This document shows, in pieces, positions 1 through 8,533 of a stretch of 64,000 bases of DNA. The first letter of the stretch is position 1; each line of letters opens with the position of its first letter. Where the stretch lies: positions 1-64,000 of the forward strand of contig NZ_JAGTXM010000008.1 in NCBI RefSeq assembly GCF_018252635.1. Reading direction: 5' to 3'. The translations under genes and the position numbers were made by a program. A model generated the notes under the pieces. The model ran no database searches and had not been told where the DNA came from. It was given only the letters and a program-made list of their open reading frames with translations. This DNA is from Citrobacter amalonaticus. GTDB lineage: Bacteria > Pseudomonadota > Gammaproteobacteria > Enterobacterales > Enterobacteriaceae.

Positions 1-18
1 TAGGGAACTGCCAGGCAT
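1..18 (+). rRNA. rrf: 5S rRNA, 3' end only
   Basis: The first 18 bases match the conserved 3' terminus of enterobacterial 5S rRNA (ending CTGCCAGGCAT). They are followed by tRNA-Asp and tRNA-Trp, the distal arrangement of the E. coli rrnC operon, so this is probably the end of rrnC. The rest of the operon lies upstream of the window. Confidence 0.8.
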
Positions 19-70
19 CAAATTAAGCAGTGAACTGATGTAAAAATCAGTGGTTGTAGAAAAATTCGGT

Positions 71-147
71 GGAGCGGTAGTTCAGTTGGTTAGAATACCT
101 GCCTGTCACGCAGGGGGTCGCGGGTTCGAGTCCCGTCCGTTCCGCCA
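71..147 (+). tRNA. aspT: tRNA-Asp (GTC)
   Basis: A 77-base cloverleaf starts GGAGCGG, carries anticodon GTC in the loop CTGTCAC, has the TTCGAGTCC T-loop and ends with an encoded CCA. It lies about 50 bases behind the 5S gene and 8 bases before tRNA-Trp, so it is probably processed from the rRNA operon transcript. Confidence 0.97.
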
Positions 148-155
148 CCCTAATT

Positions 156-231
156 AGGGGCGTAGTTCAATTGGTAGAGCACCGGTCTCCAAAACCGGGT
201 GTTGGGAGTTCGAGTCTCTCCGCCCCTGCCA
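156..231 (+). tRNA. trpT: tRNA-Trp (CCA)
   Basis: A 76-base tRNA starts AGGGGCG, has anticodon CCA in CTCCAAAA, the T-loop TTCGAGTCT and an encoded CCA end. It is the last gene of the rRNA operon and is followed within 10 bases by a strong terminator. Confidence 0.97.
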
Positions 232-238
232 GAAAATA

Positions 239-267
239 ATCCTTAGCATCTGCTAAGGATTTTTTTT
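239..267 (+). terminator. Rho-independent terminator of the rRNA/tRNA operon
   Basis: A perfect 10-bp inverted repeat (ATCCTTAGCA and its complement, two bases between them) is followed by seven T. It closes the tRNA operon; hdfR converges on it from the other strand. Confidence 0.9.
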
Positions 268-332
268 GTCTGTAACCCCCTCCAGATACCGATCTCATCC
301 TTTTCTGGCATCCATGCCCACCTCGTTTTTAC

Positions 333-1166
333 TTATTCTTTCAGGACATCTGTCTTTAGAAGATCTTTAATTAGCGCATGTTTATCGCTATTTTGCAGCC
401 AAATAGCATACAACGGACGCGAAAGCGTTGCGCTGTCTGCAACGGTATGCAGCCCCCCTTTCTCTTTGGCCCAACGCGTGGGTAGCCAGGTGCAACCGTT
501 CAGGGCATAAAGCTGCTGTCTGGCCAGTTCAGCTGAACTGGTAGTGAGTACCGGGACTTCATCAGCGGCAATCAATCCCACTTCGTTCTGTTGAAAATCA
601 GGTCCCCACTCCAGGCGCAGATAATTCAAAGCCTCTTTCATCGTTGAAGGGCTGGCGCAGTATAACGCCAGGGTGAAATGCCCCAGTAGCTGGCTGCTAA
701 ACTCATCCATTTTTGGGGCTTCCGTGGTGATAAGCAAATCAAGTTGGCGTTCATGCAACTGTTTTACAAGTGACTGGCGCTGCGCAATACGGGCTTCGAA
801 TTGCAGACAGTTCTGAGGCTCTTGTGACTGATACAAACGCCCCAACCAGCCGTTGAGCATGCACTCCCACAGGGAGGCGCTGGCACCGATTGAAAACTCA
901 TTATGCCTTGATGTATGGGCGACCTCTTTGCGTGCTGCCTGCCATGTATTCATCAGCGTTTCCGCATAGGGCAGAAGCTTCTCGCCGGCCGCCGTTAAGC
1001 GGATATTATTTCTGTGGCGGGTAAAAAGATTCACACCCAGTTGATTTTCCAACTGTCTGATGCGAAAGCTTACCGCCGACTGAGTCAGGTAGAGCGCTTC
1101 CGCAGCCCGGCCAAAGTGGCGCGTTCGGCTAACTTCCAGGAAAGTTTTTAACAATTCCGTATCCAC
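333..1166 (-). CDS. hdfR: LysR-family regulator HdfR
   Basis: A 277-residue LysR-type regulator. The N-terminal winged helix-turn-helix spans about residues 1-60 ([20 protein letters not shown]), followed by an effector-binding domain. It matches E. coli HdfR (about 279 aa), an H-NS-dependent repressor of the flagellar master operon flhDC and activator of gltBD. It is divergent from maoP, sharing an intergenic region of about 120 bases, as in E. coli. The start is the ATG giving the usual [12 protein letters not shown] terminus. Nothing unusual is visible. Confidence 0.95.
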   Translation of the reverse strand: MDTELLKTFLEVSRTRHFGRAAEALYLTQSAVSFRIRQLENQLGVNLFTRHRNNIRLTAAGEKLLPYAETLMNTWQAARKEVAHTSRHNEFSIGASASLWECMLNGWLGRLYQSQEPQNCLQFEARIAQRQSLVKQLHERQLDLLITTEAPKMDEFSSQLLGHFTLALYCASPSTMKEALNYLRLEWGPDFQQNEVGLIAADEVPVLTTSSAELARQQLYALNGCTWLPTRWAKEKGGLHTVADSATLSRPLYAIWLQNSDKHALIKDLLKTDVLKE

Positions 1167-1233
1167 AGTGCTCTCCGCAAAATTATTTGTCGTTATGATT
1201 TAAATGTTTTGTTTTACACTCTGTCAAGCGTAA

Positions 1234-1250
1234 CTAATACTCCGCGCCAT
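1234..1250. promoter_or_regulatory. maoS: candidate maoS site (Ori macrodomain)
   Basis: The 17-base stretch CTAATACTCCGCGCCAT lies between hdfR and maoP. As I recall it, the E. coli maoS site that works with MaoP to organise the Ori macrodomain is a 17-bp sequence in this intergenic region, and this one appears to match. The assignment rests on position and memory of the motif, not on an alignment. Confidence 0.6.
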
Positions 1251-1285
1251 AAATAGCTCGGCCAAAAGAATTAGGAGCGTGCAGG

Positions 1286-1624
1286 ATGGCGGAAAGCTTT
1301 ACGACGACTAATCGATATTTCGACAACAAATATTATCCACGAGGATTCTCTCGTCATGGTGATTTCACCATCAAAGAGGCGCAACTGCTTGAACGTCATG
1401 GTTATGCCTTCAACGAGCTGGATCTGGGCAAACGTGAGCCGGTTACCGAAGAAGAGAAGCTCTTTGTTGCGGTATGTCGTGGTGAACGTGAGCCAGTGAC
1501 CGAAGCAGAACGCGTCTGGTCTAAATACATGACGCGTATCAAGCGTCCAAAACGTTTCCACACCCTGTCCGGTGGTAAACCACAAATGGAAGGGGCTGAG
1601 GACTACACCGAGTCTGATGACTAA
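1286..1624 (+). CDS. maoP: macrodomain Ori protein MaoP (YifE, DUF413)
   Basis: A small 112-residue protein, rich in charged residues, with the duplicated motif [10 protein letters not shown] / [10 protein letters not shown] near residues 48-75. It matches E. coli YifE/MaoP in length and sequence. MaoP with its cis site maoS constrains long-range DNA mobility in the Ori region. The start at 1286 has AGGAG eight bases upstream. It converges with yifB and shares a bidirectional terminator with it. Confidence 0.95.
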   Translation: MAESFTTTNRYFDNKYYPRGFSRHGDFTIKEAQLLERHGYAFNELDLGKREPVTEEEKLFVAVCRGEREPVTEAERVWSKYMTRIKRPKRFHTLSGGKPQMEGAEDYTESDD

Positions 1625-1625
1625 T

Positions 1626-1651
1626 AAAAAAAGGGCGAAGGCCCTTTTTTT
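1626..1651. terminator. bidirectional terminator between maoP and yifB
   Basis: Seven A plus GGGC, a GAAG tetraloop, then GCCC plus seven T form a symmetrical hairpin that works in either direction. It lies immediately after the maoP stop codon and overlaps the last bases of the convergent yifB. Confidence 0.9.
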
Positions 1652-3170
1652 ATGTCAGCTGTTTCTGCAAGTGAGCAAGCAGTCGATCTATCGCCCGGTA
1701 GCTGACGGCTTCCTGTAAGTGTCTGCGAGAAATGTGTTCGGCTTGCGCAAGATCGGCAATTGTCCTCGATACCTTTAACAAGCGCTGCCAGGCCCGTATA
1801 GACAATCCAAGCTGAATGAGTGTCTCCTCAAGCCACTGTGCGTCTTCATCCGTTAACGGACAGTGTTCACGTATTTCCTTGTTTTGCAGGTGCGCATTCA
1901 GCTTTCCCTGGCGTTTATGCTGACATTCCCGCGCAGCAATGACCCGCCGTTTAACCATAAGGCTGTTTTCTCCCTTTACACCAGGCTGGCTGAGTATGCC
2001 TGGCGGTGGGAGGGGGATCTCAAGAGAAAGATCAAAGCGGTCCAGAAAGGGGCCCGAGAGCCGACTGAGATAGCGTAATGTCTGTTCAGGCGTAGTGCGG
2101 TTATGATTGCCCTGATAGTGCCCTGTCGGACTGGGATTCATTGCCGCCACCAATTGAAAGCGTGCAGGATAAGTGATCTTAGCGCGCGTGCGCGAAAGAT
2201 GGATCTGACCAGACTCAATAGGTTCACGTAAAGCATCTAATGTTCGTCGTTCAAACTCAGGCAATTCATCCAGAAACAGTATCCCGTTGTGAGCCAATGA
2301 AATTTCGCCTGGCGCAGGAATGGTACCGCCCCCGACCATCGCGGTCAGGGATGCGCTGTGGTGTGGTGAGCGAAAAGGTCGTTGTTTCCACAACTTTTGC
2401 ACGCTGGTCGAGTTAACCAGACTGAGGATAGCGGCGCTTTCCAGGGCTTCTTCGTTACTTAACGCCGGCAACAGACCATTAAGACGGCTGGCGAGCATCG
2501 TTTTCCCCGTACCCGGTGGGCCAACTAACAGCAGGTTGTGCCCACCCGCGGCAGTGATCTCAAGGCTACGCTTCCCTTGCTCCTGACCAATAATATCGCT
2601 GAGATCGTCAGATGAGACGCTGATAGCTCCGTTGCTAACACCTGGATGGCTAAGGCCATGCTTTCCTTCCAGGAATGCACAGACGGCTTGTAGATGATCG
2701 GCAACCAGACATCCTTCACCCTCAATCAACCCAACCTCTTCTTCGTTCTCTTTGGCTACGATAATGCTTCTTCCCGCCCGTATCGCTTCGGTTGCACTGG
2801 ATATGGCGCCGGGAACGCCGCGTAACGCACCTGTAAGCGCTAATTCACCCACTAACTCATATTGGTCGAGTTTATGAGTTGTAAGCTGCTCAGATGCAAC
2901 CAGAAGCGCCACAGCAATAGGTAAATCATATCTCCCTCCCTCTTTGGGAAGATCGGCAGGGGCGAGATTGATGGTGATTTTCTTTGCGGGAAAGTCATAT
3001 CCGCTATTAATGATCGCGCTGCGTACCCGGTCTCGCGCTTCTTTGACGGTCGTTTCTGGTAACCCCACCAGTGTTAAACCGGGTAGCCCGTTGCTGATAT
3101 GTACTTCGATGGTAATCGCCGGTGCATTTACACCCAGCGCAGCACGTGTATGAACAATTGACAGTGACAT
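1650..3170 (-). CDS. yifB: YifB, ComM-family AAA+ ATPase (Mg-chelatase-like)
   Basis: The protein has 506 residues when started at MSLSIVHTR (3170), where TGGAGGAG lies just upstream; an in-frame ATG six codons earlier is less likely. The N-terminal third is the ComM/Lon-like fold; Walker A is GPPGTGKT (about residues 217-224) and Walker B ends LFLDELPEF. A C-terminal Mg-chelatase helical domain follows. The family includes ComM, a hexameric branch-migration helicase needed for integration of transforming DNA; the role of YifB in enterics is less clear. It is divergent from the ilv operon. Confidence 0.93.
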   Translation of the reverse strand: MSLSIVHTRAALGVNAPAITIEVHISNGLPGLTLVGLPETTVKEARDRVRSAIINSGYDFPAKKITINLAPADLPKEGGRYDLPIAVALLVASEQLTTHKLDQYELVGELALTGALRGVPGAISSATEAIRAGRSIIVAKENEEEVGLIEGEGCLVADHLQAVCAFLEGKHGLSHPGVSNGAISVSSDDLSDIIGQEQGKRSLEITAAGGHNLLLVGPPGTGKTMLASRLNGLLPALSNEEALESAAILSLVNSTSVQKLWKQRPFRSPHHSASLTAMVGGGTIPAPGEISLAHNGILFLDELPEFERRTLDALREPIESGQIHLSRTRAKITYPARFQLVAAMNPSPTGHYQGNHNRTTPEQTLRYLSRLSGPFLDRFDLSLEIPLPPPGILSQPGVKGENSLMVKRRVIAARECQHKRQGKLNAHLQNKEIREHCPLTDEDAQWLEETLIQLGLSIRAWQRLLKVSRTIADLAQAEHISRRHLQEAVSYRAIDRLLAHLQKQLT

Positions 3171-3522
3171 AACTCCTCCAGATGCCACTATTATGTCTTC
3201 ACTCTTTTCTGCAATATCAGTGCAAAATAATGTTTATTCGCAGAGCATTCCGCACTTTTAATGCAATTTTTTTGGTTTTCTCTTTTACTGGAAGGGGGCT
3301 CGCAGTCAGGTTTCCCCCATCCCATCCATTCTGAAAAAAGGAGTTACTCCCGCCCGGAAAGTGAATTTTTTTCAATTCTTTATTTTTGTATAAAAAACAA
3401 TGATTTTTCACAAATCCGTTAGCTGAGTCAGAAAAATGCAAAGAAAAAAATCTTGTGCTATTGGCGAAATCTATGGTAACTCTTTAGGTATTCCTTCGAA
3501 CAAGATGCAAGAATCGACAAAA
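3171..3522 (+). promoter_or_regulatory. yifB-ilvL intergenic region with the ilvGMEDA promoter
   Basis: This 350-base gene-free stretch is very A+T rich at 3255-3440, as expected for the upstream activating region of the E. coli ilvG promoter, where IHF binds and DNA unwinds. TTTCAATTCTTTA at 3370-3382 fits the IHF consensus with one mismatch. A plausible promoter is TTGGCG (3461-3466), 17 bases, TTAGGT (3484-3489), which would put the leader end near the known 186-nt length; the hexamers are weak and the assignment is tentative. Confidence 0.6.
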
Positions 3523-3621
3523 ATGACAGCCCTTCTACGAGTGATTAGCCTGGTCGTGATTAGCGTGGTGGTGATTATTATCCCACCGTGCGGGGCTGCA
3601 CTTGGACGAGGAAAGGCTTAA
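3523..3621 (+). CDS. ilvL: ilv operon leader peptide
   Basis: This 32-codon leader starts MTALLRVISL. It contains 15 regulatory codons (4 Leu, 6 Val, 5 Ile), most of them clustered in residues 4-20. Stalling of the ribosome at these codons when charged Leu, Val or Ile tRNA is scarce prevents formation of the downstream terminator. The sequence is practically the same as E. coli IlvL. A longer in-frame reading from 3436 exists but has no support. Confidence 0.95.
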   Translation: MTALLRVISLVVISVVVIIIPPCGAALGRGKA

Positions 3622-3645
3622 AAAACAAGCCTTAACGAACTAAGA

Positions 3646-3677
3646 CCCCCGCACCGAAAGGTCCGGGGGTTTTTTTT
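3646..3677 (+). terminator. ilv attenuator terminator
   Basis: The hairpin has arms CCCCCGCACC and GGTCCGGGGG (one C-C mismatch) around a GAAA loop, followed by eight T. It lies 24 bases behind ilvL and is the attenuator that ends leader transcription when branched-chain aminoacyl-tRNAs are abundant. Confidence 0.95.
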
Positions 3678-3707
3678 GACCTTAAAAACACATCAGAGGA
3701 GCAGAAA

Positions 3708-3758
3708 ATGAATAACAGCATAAAATTCTGTTTCTTAAGATTTACGACGGGGAACTAA
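3708..3758 (+). CDS. ilvX: IlvX small peptide
   Basis: A 16-codon reading frame encodes [16 protein letters not shown]. It follows AGAGGAGCAG, a strong ribosome-binding site, and ends two bases before the ilvG start. E. coli has the same small gene (IlvX) here. Its function is unknown; coupling of translation into ilvG is a reasonable guess. Three positions differ from the K-12 peptide as I remember it. Confidence 0.8.
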   Translation: MNNSIKFCFLRFTTGN

Positions 3759-3760
3759 CT

Positions 3761-5407
3761 ATGAATGGAGCACAGTGGGTGGTACATGCGTTGCGTGCAC
3801 AGGGTGTCGAGACAGTATTCGGCTATCCCGGTGGCGCAATTATGCCGGTCTACGATGCGTTGTACGACGGTGGCGTGGAACACCTGCTGTGCCGACACGA
3901 ACAGGGGGCCGCGATTGCAGCCATTGGCTATGCCCGTTCCACCGGTAAGACGGGGGTCTGCATCGCCACTTCAGGTCCAGGAGCAACCAACCTGATCACC
4001 GGTCTTGCAGATGCGCTGTTAGATTCGGTCCCTGTTGTGGCGATCACCGGGCAGGTTGCTGCGCCGCTCATCGGTACCGATGCGTTTCAGGAAGTGGATG
4101 TATTGGGACTGTCGCTGGCCTGTACCAAGCACAGTTTCCTGGTGCAGTCACTGGAAGAGTTGCCACGCATCATGGCCGAGGCGTTTGAGGTCGCTAACGC
4201 CGGGCGTCCTGGTCCGGTTGTGGTTGATATCCCGAAAGATATCCAGTTAGCCAGCGGGGCGCTGGAACCGTATTTCACGACCGTCGAAAACGCTGCGGTT
4301 TTCCCGCAGGCTGACGTTGATCAGGCGCGAAAAATGCTGGCTCAGGCGCAAAAGCCAATGCTGTACGTGGGCGGTGGCGTAGGGATGGCGCGAGCGGTTC
4401 CGGCGCTGCGTGAGTTCATTGCGGTAACGCAAATGCCGGTCACCTGCACGTTGAAAGGACTGGGAGCTGTCGAGGCGGATTATCCCTACTATCTGGGGAT
4501 GCTGGGTATGCACGGCACTAAAGCGGCGAACTTCGCCGTGCAGGAGTGTGATTTGCTGATTGCAGTAGGTGCACGTTTTGATGACCGGGTGACCGGCAAA
4601 CTCGATACCTTCGCGCCGCATGCCAGCGTGATCCACATGGATATCGACCCGGCTGAACTGAACAAACTGCGTCGGGCGCATGTGACCTTGCAGGGCGATT
4701 TGAATGCGCTGCTGCCTGCGCTGCAACAGCCGGTCGACATCGATGAATGGCGTCAGCGTAATGCGGAACTGCGTACGGATCACACCTGGCGTTATGATCA
4801 CCCCGGAGAGGCCATCTACGCACCGTTGCTGTTGAAACAGCTGTCGGAACGTAAGCCTGCCAACTGTGTTGTCACGACGGATGTTGGTCAACATCAGATG
4901 TGGTCCGCACAGCATATGACGTACAGTCGCCCGGAGAATTTCATCACCTCCAGCGGCTTAGGCACGATGGGTTTTGGTTTACCGGCAGCCGTTGGGGCGC
5001 AAGTCGCTCGACCGGATGACACCGTTATCTGTATCTCCGGTGACGGCTCCTTCATGATGAATGTTCAGGAGCTGGGCACCGTAAAACGTAAGCAGTTACC
5101 GTTGAAAATAGTTTTACTGGATAACCAACGGTTAGGCATGGTTCGACAATGGCAGCAGCTGTTTTTCCAGGAACGATATAGCGAAACTACCCTGACCGAT
5201 AATCCCGATTTCCTCACGTTAGCCAGCGCCTTCGGCATCCCTGGCCAACACATCACCCGAAAAGACCAGGTTGAAGCGGCACTCGATACCCTGCTGAACA
5301 GCGACGGGCCATACCTGCTTCATGTCTCAATTGACGAACTTGAGAATGTCTGGCCACTGGTGCCGCCTGGCGCCAGCAACTCTGAAATGCTGGAGAAATT
5401 ATCATGA
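3761..5407 (+). CDS. ilvG: acetolactate synthase II large subunit
   Basis: An intact 548-residue ThDP-dependent enzyme. It condenses two pyruvates, or pyruvate and 2-ketobutyrate, into acetolactate or acetohydroxybutyrate, the first common step of valine and isoleucine synthesis. The ThDP-binding GDGSFMMN motif is near residue 427, and the N-terminal domain has the catalytic glutamate in CRHEQGAA. E. coli K-12 carries a frameshift in this gene; here the frame is open throughout, so the valine-insensitive isozyme II should be made. It overlaps ilvM by four bases. Confidence 0.97.
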   Translation: MNGAQWVVHALRAQGVETVFGYPGGAIMPVYDALYDGGVEHLLCRHEQGAAIAAIGYARSTGKTGVCIATSGPGATNLITGLADALLDSVPVVAITGQVAAPLIGTDAFQEVDVLGLSLACTKHSFLVQSLEELPRIMAEAFEVANAGRPGPVVVDIPKDIQLASGALEPYFTTVENAAVFPQADVDQARKMLAQAQKPMLYVGGGVGMARAVPALREFIAVTQMPVTCTLKGLGAVEADYPYYLGMLGMHGTKAANFAVQECDLLIAVGARFDDRVTGKLDTFAPHASVIHMDIDPAELNKLRRAHVTLQGDLNALLPALQQPVDIDEWRQRNAELRTDHTWRYDHPGEAIYAPLLLKQLSERKPANCVVTTDVGQHQMWSAQHMTYSRPENFITSSGLGTMGFGLPAAVGAQVARPDDTVICISGDGSFMMNVQELGTVKRKQLPLKIVLLDNQRLGMVRQWQQLFFQERYSETTLTDNPDFLTLASAFGIPGQHITRKDQVEAALDTLLNSDGPYLLHVSIDELENVWPLVPPGASNSEMLEKLS

Positions 5408-5667
5408 TGCAACATCAGGTCGCCGTAGAAGCTCGCTTTAATCCGGAAACACTGGAACGTGTTTTACGTGTGGTACGCCACCGTGGCTTCCAGGTCTGTG
5501 CCATGAATATGGAAGCTGCCCGTGACGCGCAGAATATAAATATCGAATTGACCGTTGCCAGTCCACGGTCGGTCGACTTACTGTTTAGTCAGTTAAGTAA
5601 GCTGGTGGATGTGGCACATGTTGCCATCTGCCAGAGCACAACCATATCACAACAAATCCGCGCGTAA
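5404..5667 (+). CDS. ilvM: acetolactate synthase II small subunit
   Basis: An 87-residue ACT-domain subunit that activates and stabilises IlvG. It starts at an ATG overlapping the end of ilvG (ATCATGATG), which implies translational coupling and a balanced subunit ratio. Sequence and length match E. coli IlvM. Isozyme II is not feedback-inhibited by valine, unlike IlvBN and IlvIH. Confidence 0.96.
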   Translation: MMQHQVAVEARFNPETLERVLRVVRHRGFQVCAMNMEAARDAQNINIELTVASPRSVDLLFSQLSKLVDVAHVAICQSTTISQQIRA

Positions 5668-5685
5668 GCGTGACAGGAAGAAGAA

Positions 5686-6615
5686 ATGACGACGAAAAAA
5701 GCTGATTACATTTGGTTCAATGGCGAGATGGTTCGTTGGGAAGACGCGAAAGTTCACGTGATGTCCCACGCGCTGCATTACGGTACGTCTGTCTTTGAAG
5801 GCATCCGTTGCTATGACTCGCACAAAGGCCCGGTGGTGTTCCGTCATCGCGAACATATGCAACGCCTGCATGACTCAGCCAAAATTTATCGTTTCCCGGT
5901 CTCTCAGAGCGTGGATGAGTTGATGGAAGCCTGCCGTGAGGTGATCCGTAAAAACAACCTGACCAGCGCTTATATTCGCCCGCTGGTGTTTGTTGGCGAT
6001 GTGGGCATGGGCGTGAACCCGCCTGCAGGATACACCACCGACGTCATCATTGCCGCGTTCCCATGGGGCGCGTATCTGGGTGCTGAAGCGCTGGAACAAG
6101 GGATCGATGCAATGGTTTCCTCATGGAACCGTGCCGCGCCCAACACTATCCCGACTGCGGCAAAAGCGGGCGGTAACTACCTCTCATCACTACTGGTGGG
6201 TAGCGAAGCGCGTCGTCATGGCTACCAGGAAGGTATCGCGCTGGATGTGAATGGCTACATCTCCGAAGGCGCCGGTGAAAACCTGTTTGAAGTGAAAGAC
6301 GGTGTGCTGTTTACCCCGCCGTTTACCTCTTCCGCGCTGCCGGGGATCACCCGTGACGCCATCATTAAACTGGCGAAAGAACTGGGTATTGAAGTCCGTG
6401 AGCAGGTTCTGTCCCGCGAATCTCTGTATCTGGCGGATGAAGTCTTCATGTCTGGTACCGCGGCAGAAATCACCCCGGTTCGTAGCGTTGACGGCATTCA
6501 GGTGGGCGAAGGCCGGTGTGGTCCGGTCACCAAACGCATCCAGCAAGCGTTCTTCGGCCTGTTTACCGGCGAAACCGAGGACAAATGGGGCTGGTTGGAT
6601 CAGGTAAATTCATAA
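5686..6615 (+). CDS. ilvE: branched-chain amino acid aminotransferase
   Basis: A 309-residue fold-type IV PLP enzyme that carries out the last, reversible transamination to Ile, Val and Leu with glutamate. The PLP lysine is in PTAAKAGGNYL, near residue 160. GAAGAA precedes the ATG. It is the third structural gene of the operon, 18 bases behind ilvM; a 65-base gap with a short hairpin separates it from ilvD. Confidence 0.97.
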   Translation: MTTKKADYIWFNGEMVRWEDAKVHVMSHALHYGTSVFEGIRCYDSHKGPVVFRHREHMQRLHDSAKIYRFPVSQSVDELMEACREVIRKNNLTSAYIRPLVFVGDVGMGVNPPAGYTTDVIIAAFPWGAYLGAEALEQGIDAMVSSWNRAAPNTIPTAAKAGGNYLSSLLVGSEARRHGYQEGIALDVNGYISEGAGENLFEVKDGVLFTPPFTSSALPGITRDAIIKLAKELGIEVREQVLSRESLYLADEVFMSGTAAEITPVRSVDGIQVGEGRCGPVTKRIQQAFFGLFTGETEDKWGWLDQVNS

Positions 6616-6680
6616 TTAAAGCTAAATGGGACGGCACGCACCGTCCCGTTTTACAGACAGACACCAGGAGTAAATAACGC

Positions 6681-8531
6681 ATGCCAAAGTACCGTTCCGC
6701 CACCACCACTCATGGCCGCAATATGGCAGGAGCCCGCGCGCTGTGGCGCGCAACCGGAATGACCGATGCCGATTTTGGCAAACCGATCATTGCCGTCGTG
6801 AACTCATTCACCCAGTTTGTGCCAGGGCACGTGCACCTGCGCGATCTCGGTAAACTGGTCGCTGAACAGATCGAAGCGTCCGGCGGCGTGGCTAAAGAGT
6901 TCAATACCATTGCCGTGGATGATGGTATCGCTATGGGCCACGGGGGCATGCTTTATTCACTGCCGTCGCGCGAGCTGATCGCCGACTCGGTCGAGTACAT
7001 GGTGAATGCCCATTGCGCCGATGCGATGGTCTGTATCTCCAACTGCGACAAAATCACCCCAGGGATGCTGATGGCCTCCCTTCGCCTGAATATTCCGGTG
7101 ATCTTCGTGTCCGGCGGTCCGATGGAAGCCGGGAAAACCAAGCTTTCTGACAAAATCATCAAGCTCGATCTGGTTGACGCCATGATTCAGGGGGCGGACC
7201 CGAAAGTGTCTGACGATCAGAGTAATCAGGTTGAACGTTCCGCCTGTCCGACCTGTGGTTCCTGTTCCGGGATGTTTACGGCAAACTCGATGAACTGTCT
7301 GACCGAAGCGCTGGGCCTGTCGCAGCCGGGTAACGGTTCACTGCTGGCGACCCACGCCGACCGTAAGCAACTGTTCCTTAATGCCGGTAAACGCATTGTT
7401 GAGCTGACAAAACGTTATTACGAGCAGAATGACGACTCCGCGCTGCCGCGAAACATTGCCAGCAAGGCGGCGTTTGAAAACGCTATGACGCTGGATATCG
7501 CGATGGGTGGTTCCACCAATACCGTTCTGCACCTGTTGGCAGCGGCACAGGAAGCGGAAATCGACTTCACGATGAGTGATATCGACAAGCTTTCCCGCAA
7601 AGTCCCGCAGTTGTGCAAAGTGGCGCCGAGTACACAGAAATACCACATGGAAGACGTTCACCGTGCGGGTGGGGTTTTGGGGATTCTGGGCGAACTGGAT
7701 CGCGCGAGTTTGTTGAACCGGGACGTGAAAAACGTACTGGGACTGACGCTGCCGCAAACCCTTGAGCAGTATGACATCACGGTGACGCAAGATGACGCCG
7801 TGAAGCAGATGTTCCGCGCAGGTCCGGCGGGTATCCGTACCACAGAAGCGTTCTCGCAGGACTGTCGCTGGGACTCGCTGGATGACGATCGCGCCGAAGG
7901 CTGTATCCGTTCGCTGGAGCATGCCTACAGCAAAGACGGTGGTCTGGCGGTCCTTTACGGTAACTTCGCGGAAAATGGCTGCATCGTCAAAACCGCCGGC
8001 GTGGATGACAGCATTCTGAAATTCACAGGCCCGGCCAAAGTGTATGAAAGCCAGGATGAGGCGGTTGACGCTATTCTCGGCGGCAAAGTGGTGGCCGGCG
8101 ATGTGGTCGTGATCCGTTACGAAGGGCCGAAAGGCGGACCGGGAATGCAGGAAATGCTCTACCCGACCACCTTCCTCAAATCGATGGGCCTTGGCAAAGC
8201 GTGCGCGCTGGTTACCGACGGTCGTTTCTCTGGCGGCACCTCCGGCCTCTCCATTGGTCACGTTTCACCGGAAGCGGCTAGCGGCGGTAATATCGCGATC
8301 ATTGAAGACGGCGACATGATTGCTATTGATATTCCAAACCGTGGTATTCAACTGCAACTGAGCGATGCGGAAATTGCTGCGCGTCGTGAAGCGCAGGAAG
8401 CACGCGGCGACAAAGCATGGACACCGAAAGATCGTCAGCGTCAGGTGTCGTTTGCACTTCGCGCTTACGCGAGTCTTGCGACCAGCGCAGATAAAGGCGC
8501 GGTCCGCGATAAATCGAAACTGGGAGGCTGA
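6681..8531 (+). CDS. ilvD: dihydroxy-acid dehydratase
   Basis: A 616-residue iron-sulfur dehydratase that converts dihydroxy-isovalerate and dihydroxy-methylvalerate to the 2-keto acids. Cluster cysteines are visible in SNCDKITPG and in [18 protein letters not shown], near residue 195. It is full length with the standard start [10 protein letters not shown]. Its stop overlaps the first of two ATG codons at ilvA, so the two are translationally coupled. Confidence 0.97.
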   Translation: MPKYRSATTTHGRNMAGARALWRATGMTDADFGKPIIAVVNSFTQFVPGHVHLRDLGKLVAEQIEASGGVAKEFNTIAVDDGIAMGHGGMLYSLPSRELIADSVEYMVNAHCADAMVCISNCDKITPGMLMASLRLNIPVIFVSGGPMEAGKTKLSDKIIKLDLVDAMIQGADPKVSDDQSNQVERSACPTCGSCSGMFTANSMNCLTEALGLSQPGNGSLLATHADRKQLFLNAGKRIVELTKRYYEQNDDSALPRNIASKAAFENAMTLDIAMGGSTNTVLHLLAAAQEAEIDFTMSDIDKLSRKVPQLCKVAPSTQKYHMEDVHRAGGVLGILGELDRASLLNRDVKNVLGLTLPQTLEQYDITVTQDDAVKQMFRAGPAGIRTTEAFSQDCRWDSLDDDRAEGCIRSLEHAYSKDGGLAVLYGNFAENGCIVKTAGVDDSILKFTGPAKVYESQDEAVDAILGGKVVAGDVVVIRYEGPKGGPGMQEMLYPTTFLKSMGLGKACALVTDGRFSGGTSGLSIGHVSPEAASGGNIAIIEDGDMIAIDIPNRGIQLQLSDAEIAARREAQEARGDKAWTPKDRQRQVSFALRAYASLATSADKGAVRDKSKLGG

Positions 8532-8533
8532 TG

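Noticed and set aside
3217-3441. 74-codon minus-strand frame in the ilv promoter region
   Set aside because: It is in the A+T-rich upstream region, has no ribosome site and no recognisable product; the region fits the known ilv control DNA.
7338-8261. 307-codon open frame on the minus strand
   Set aside because: It lies entirely within ilvD on the other strand. Its composition is that of the reverse complement of a high-GC gene, with no recognisable protein and no ribosome-binding site.
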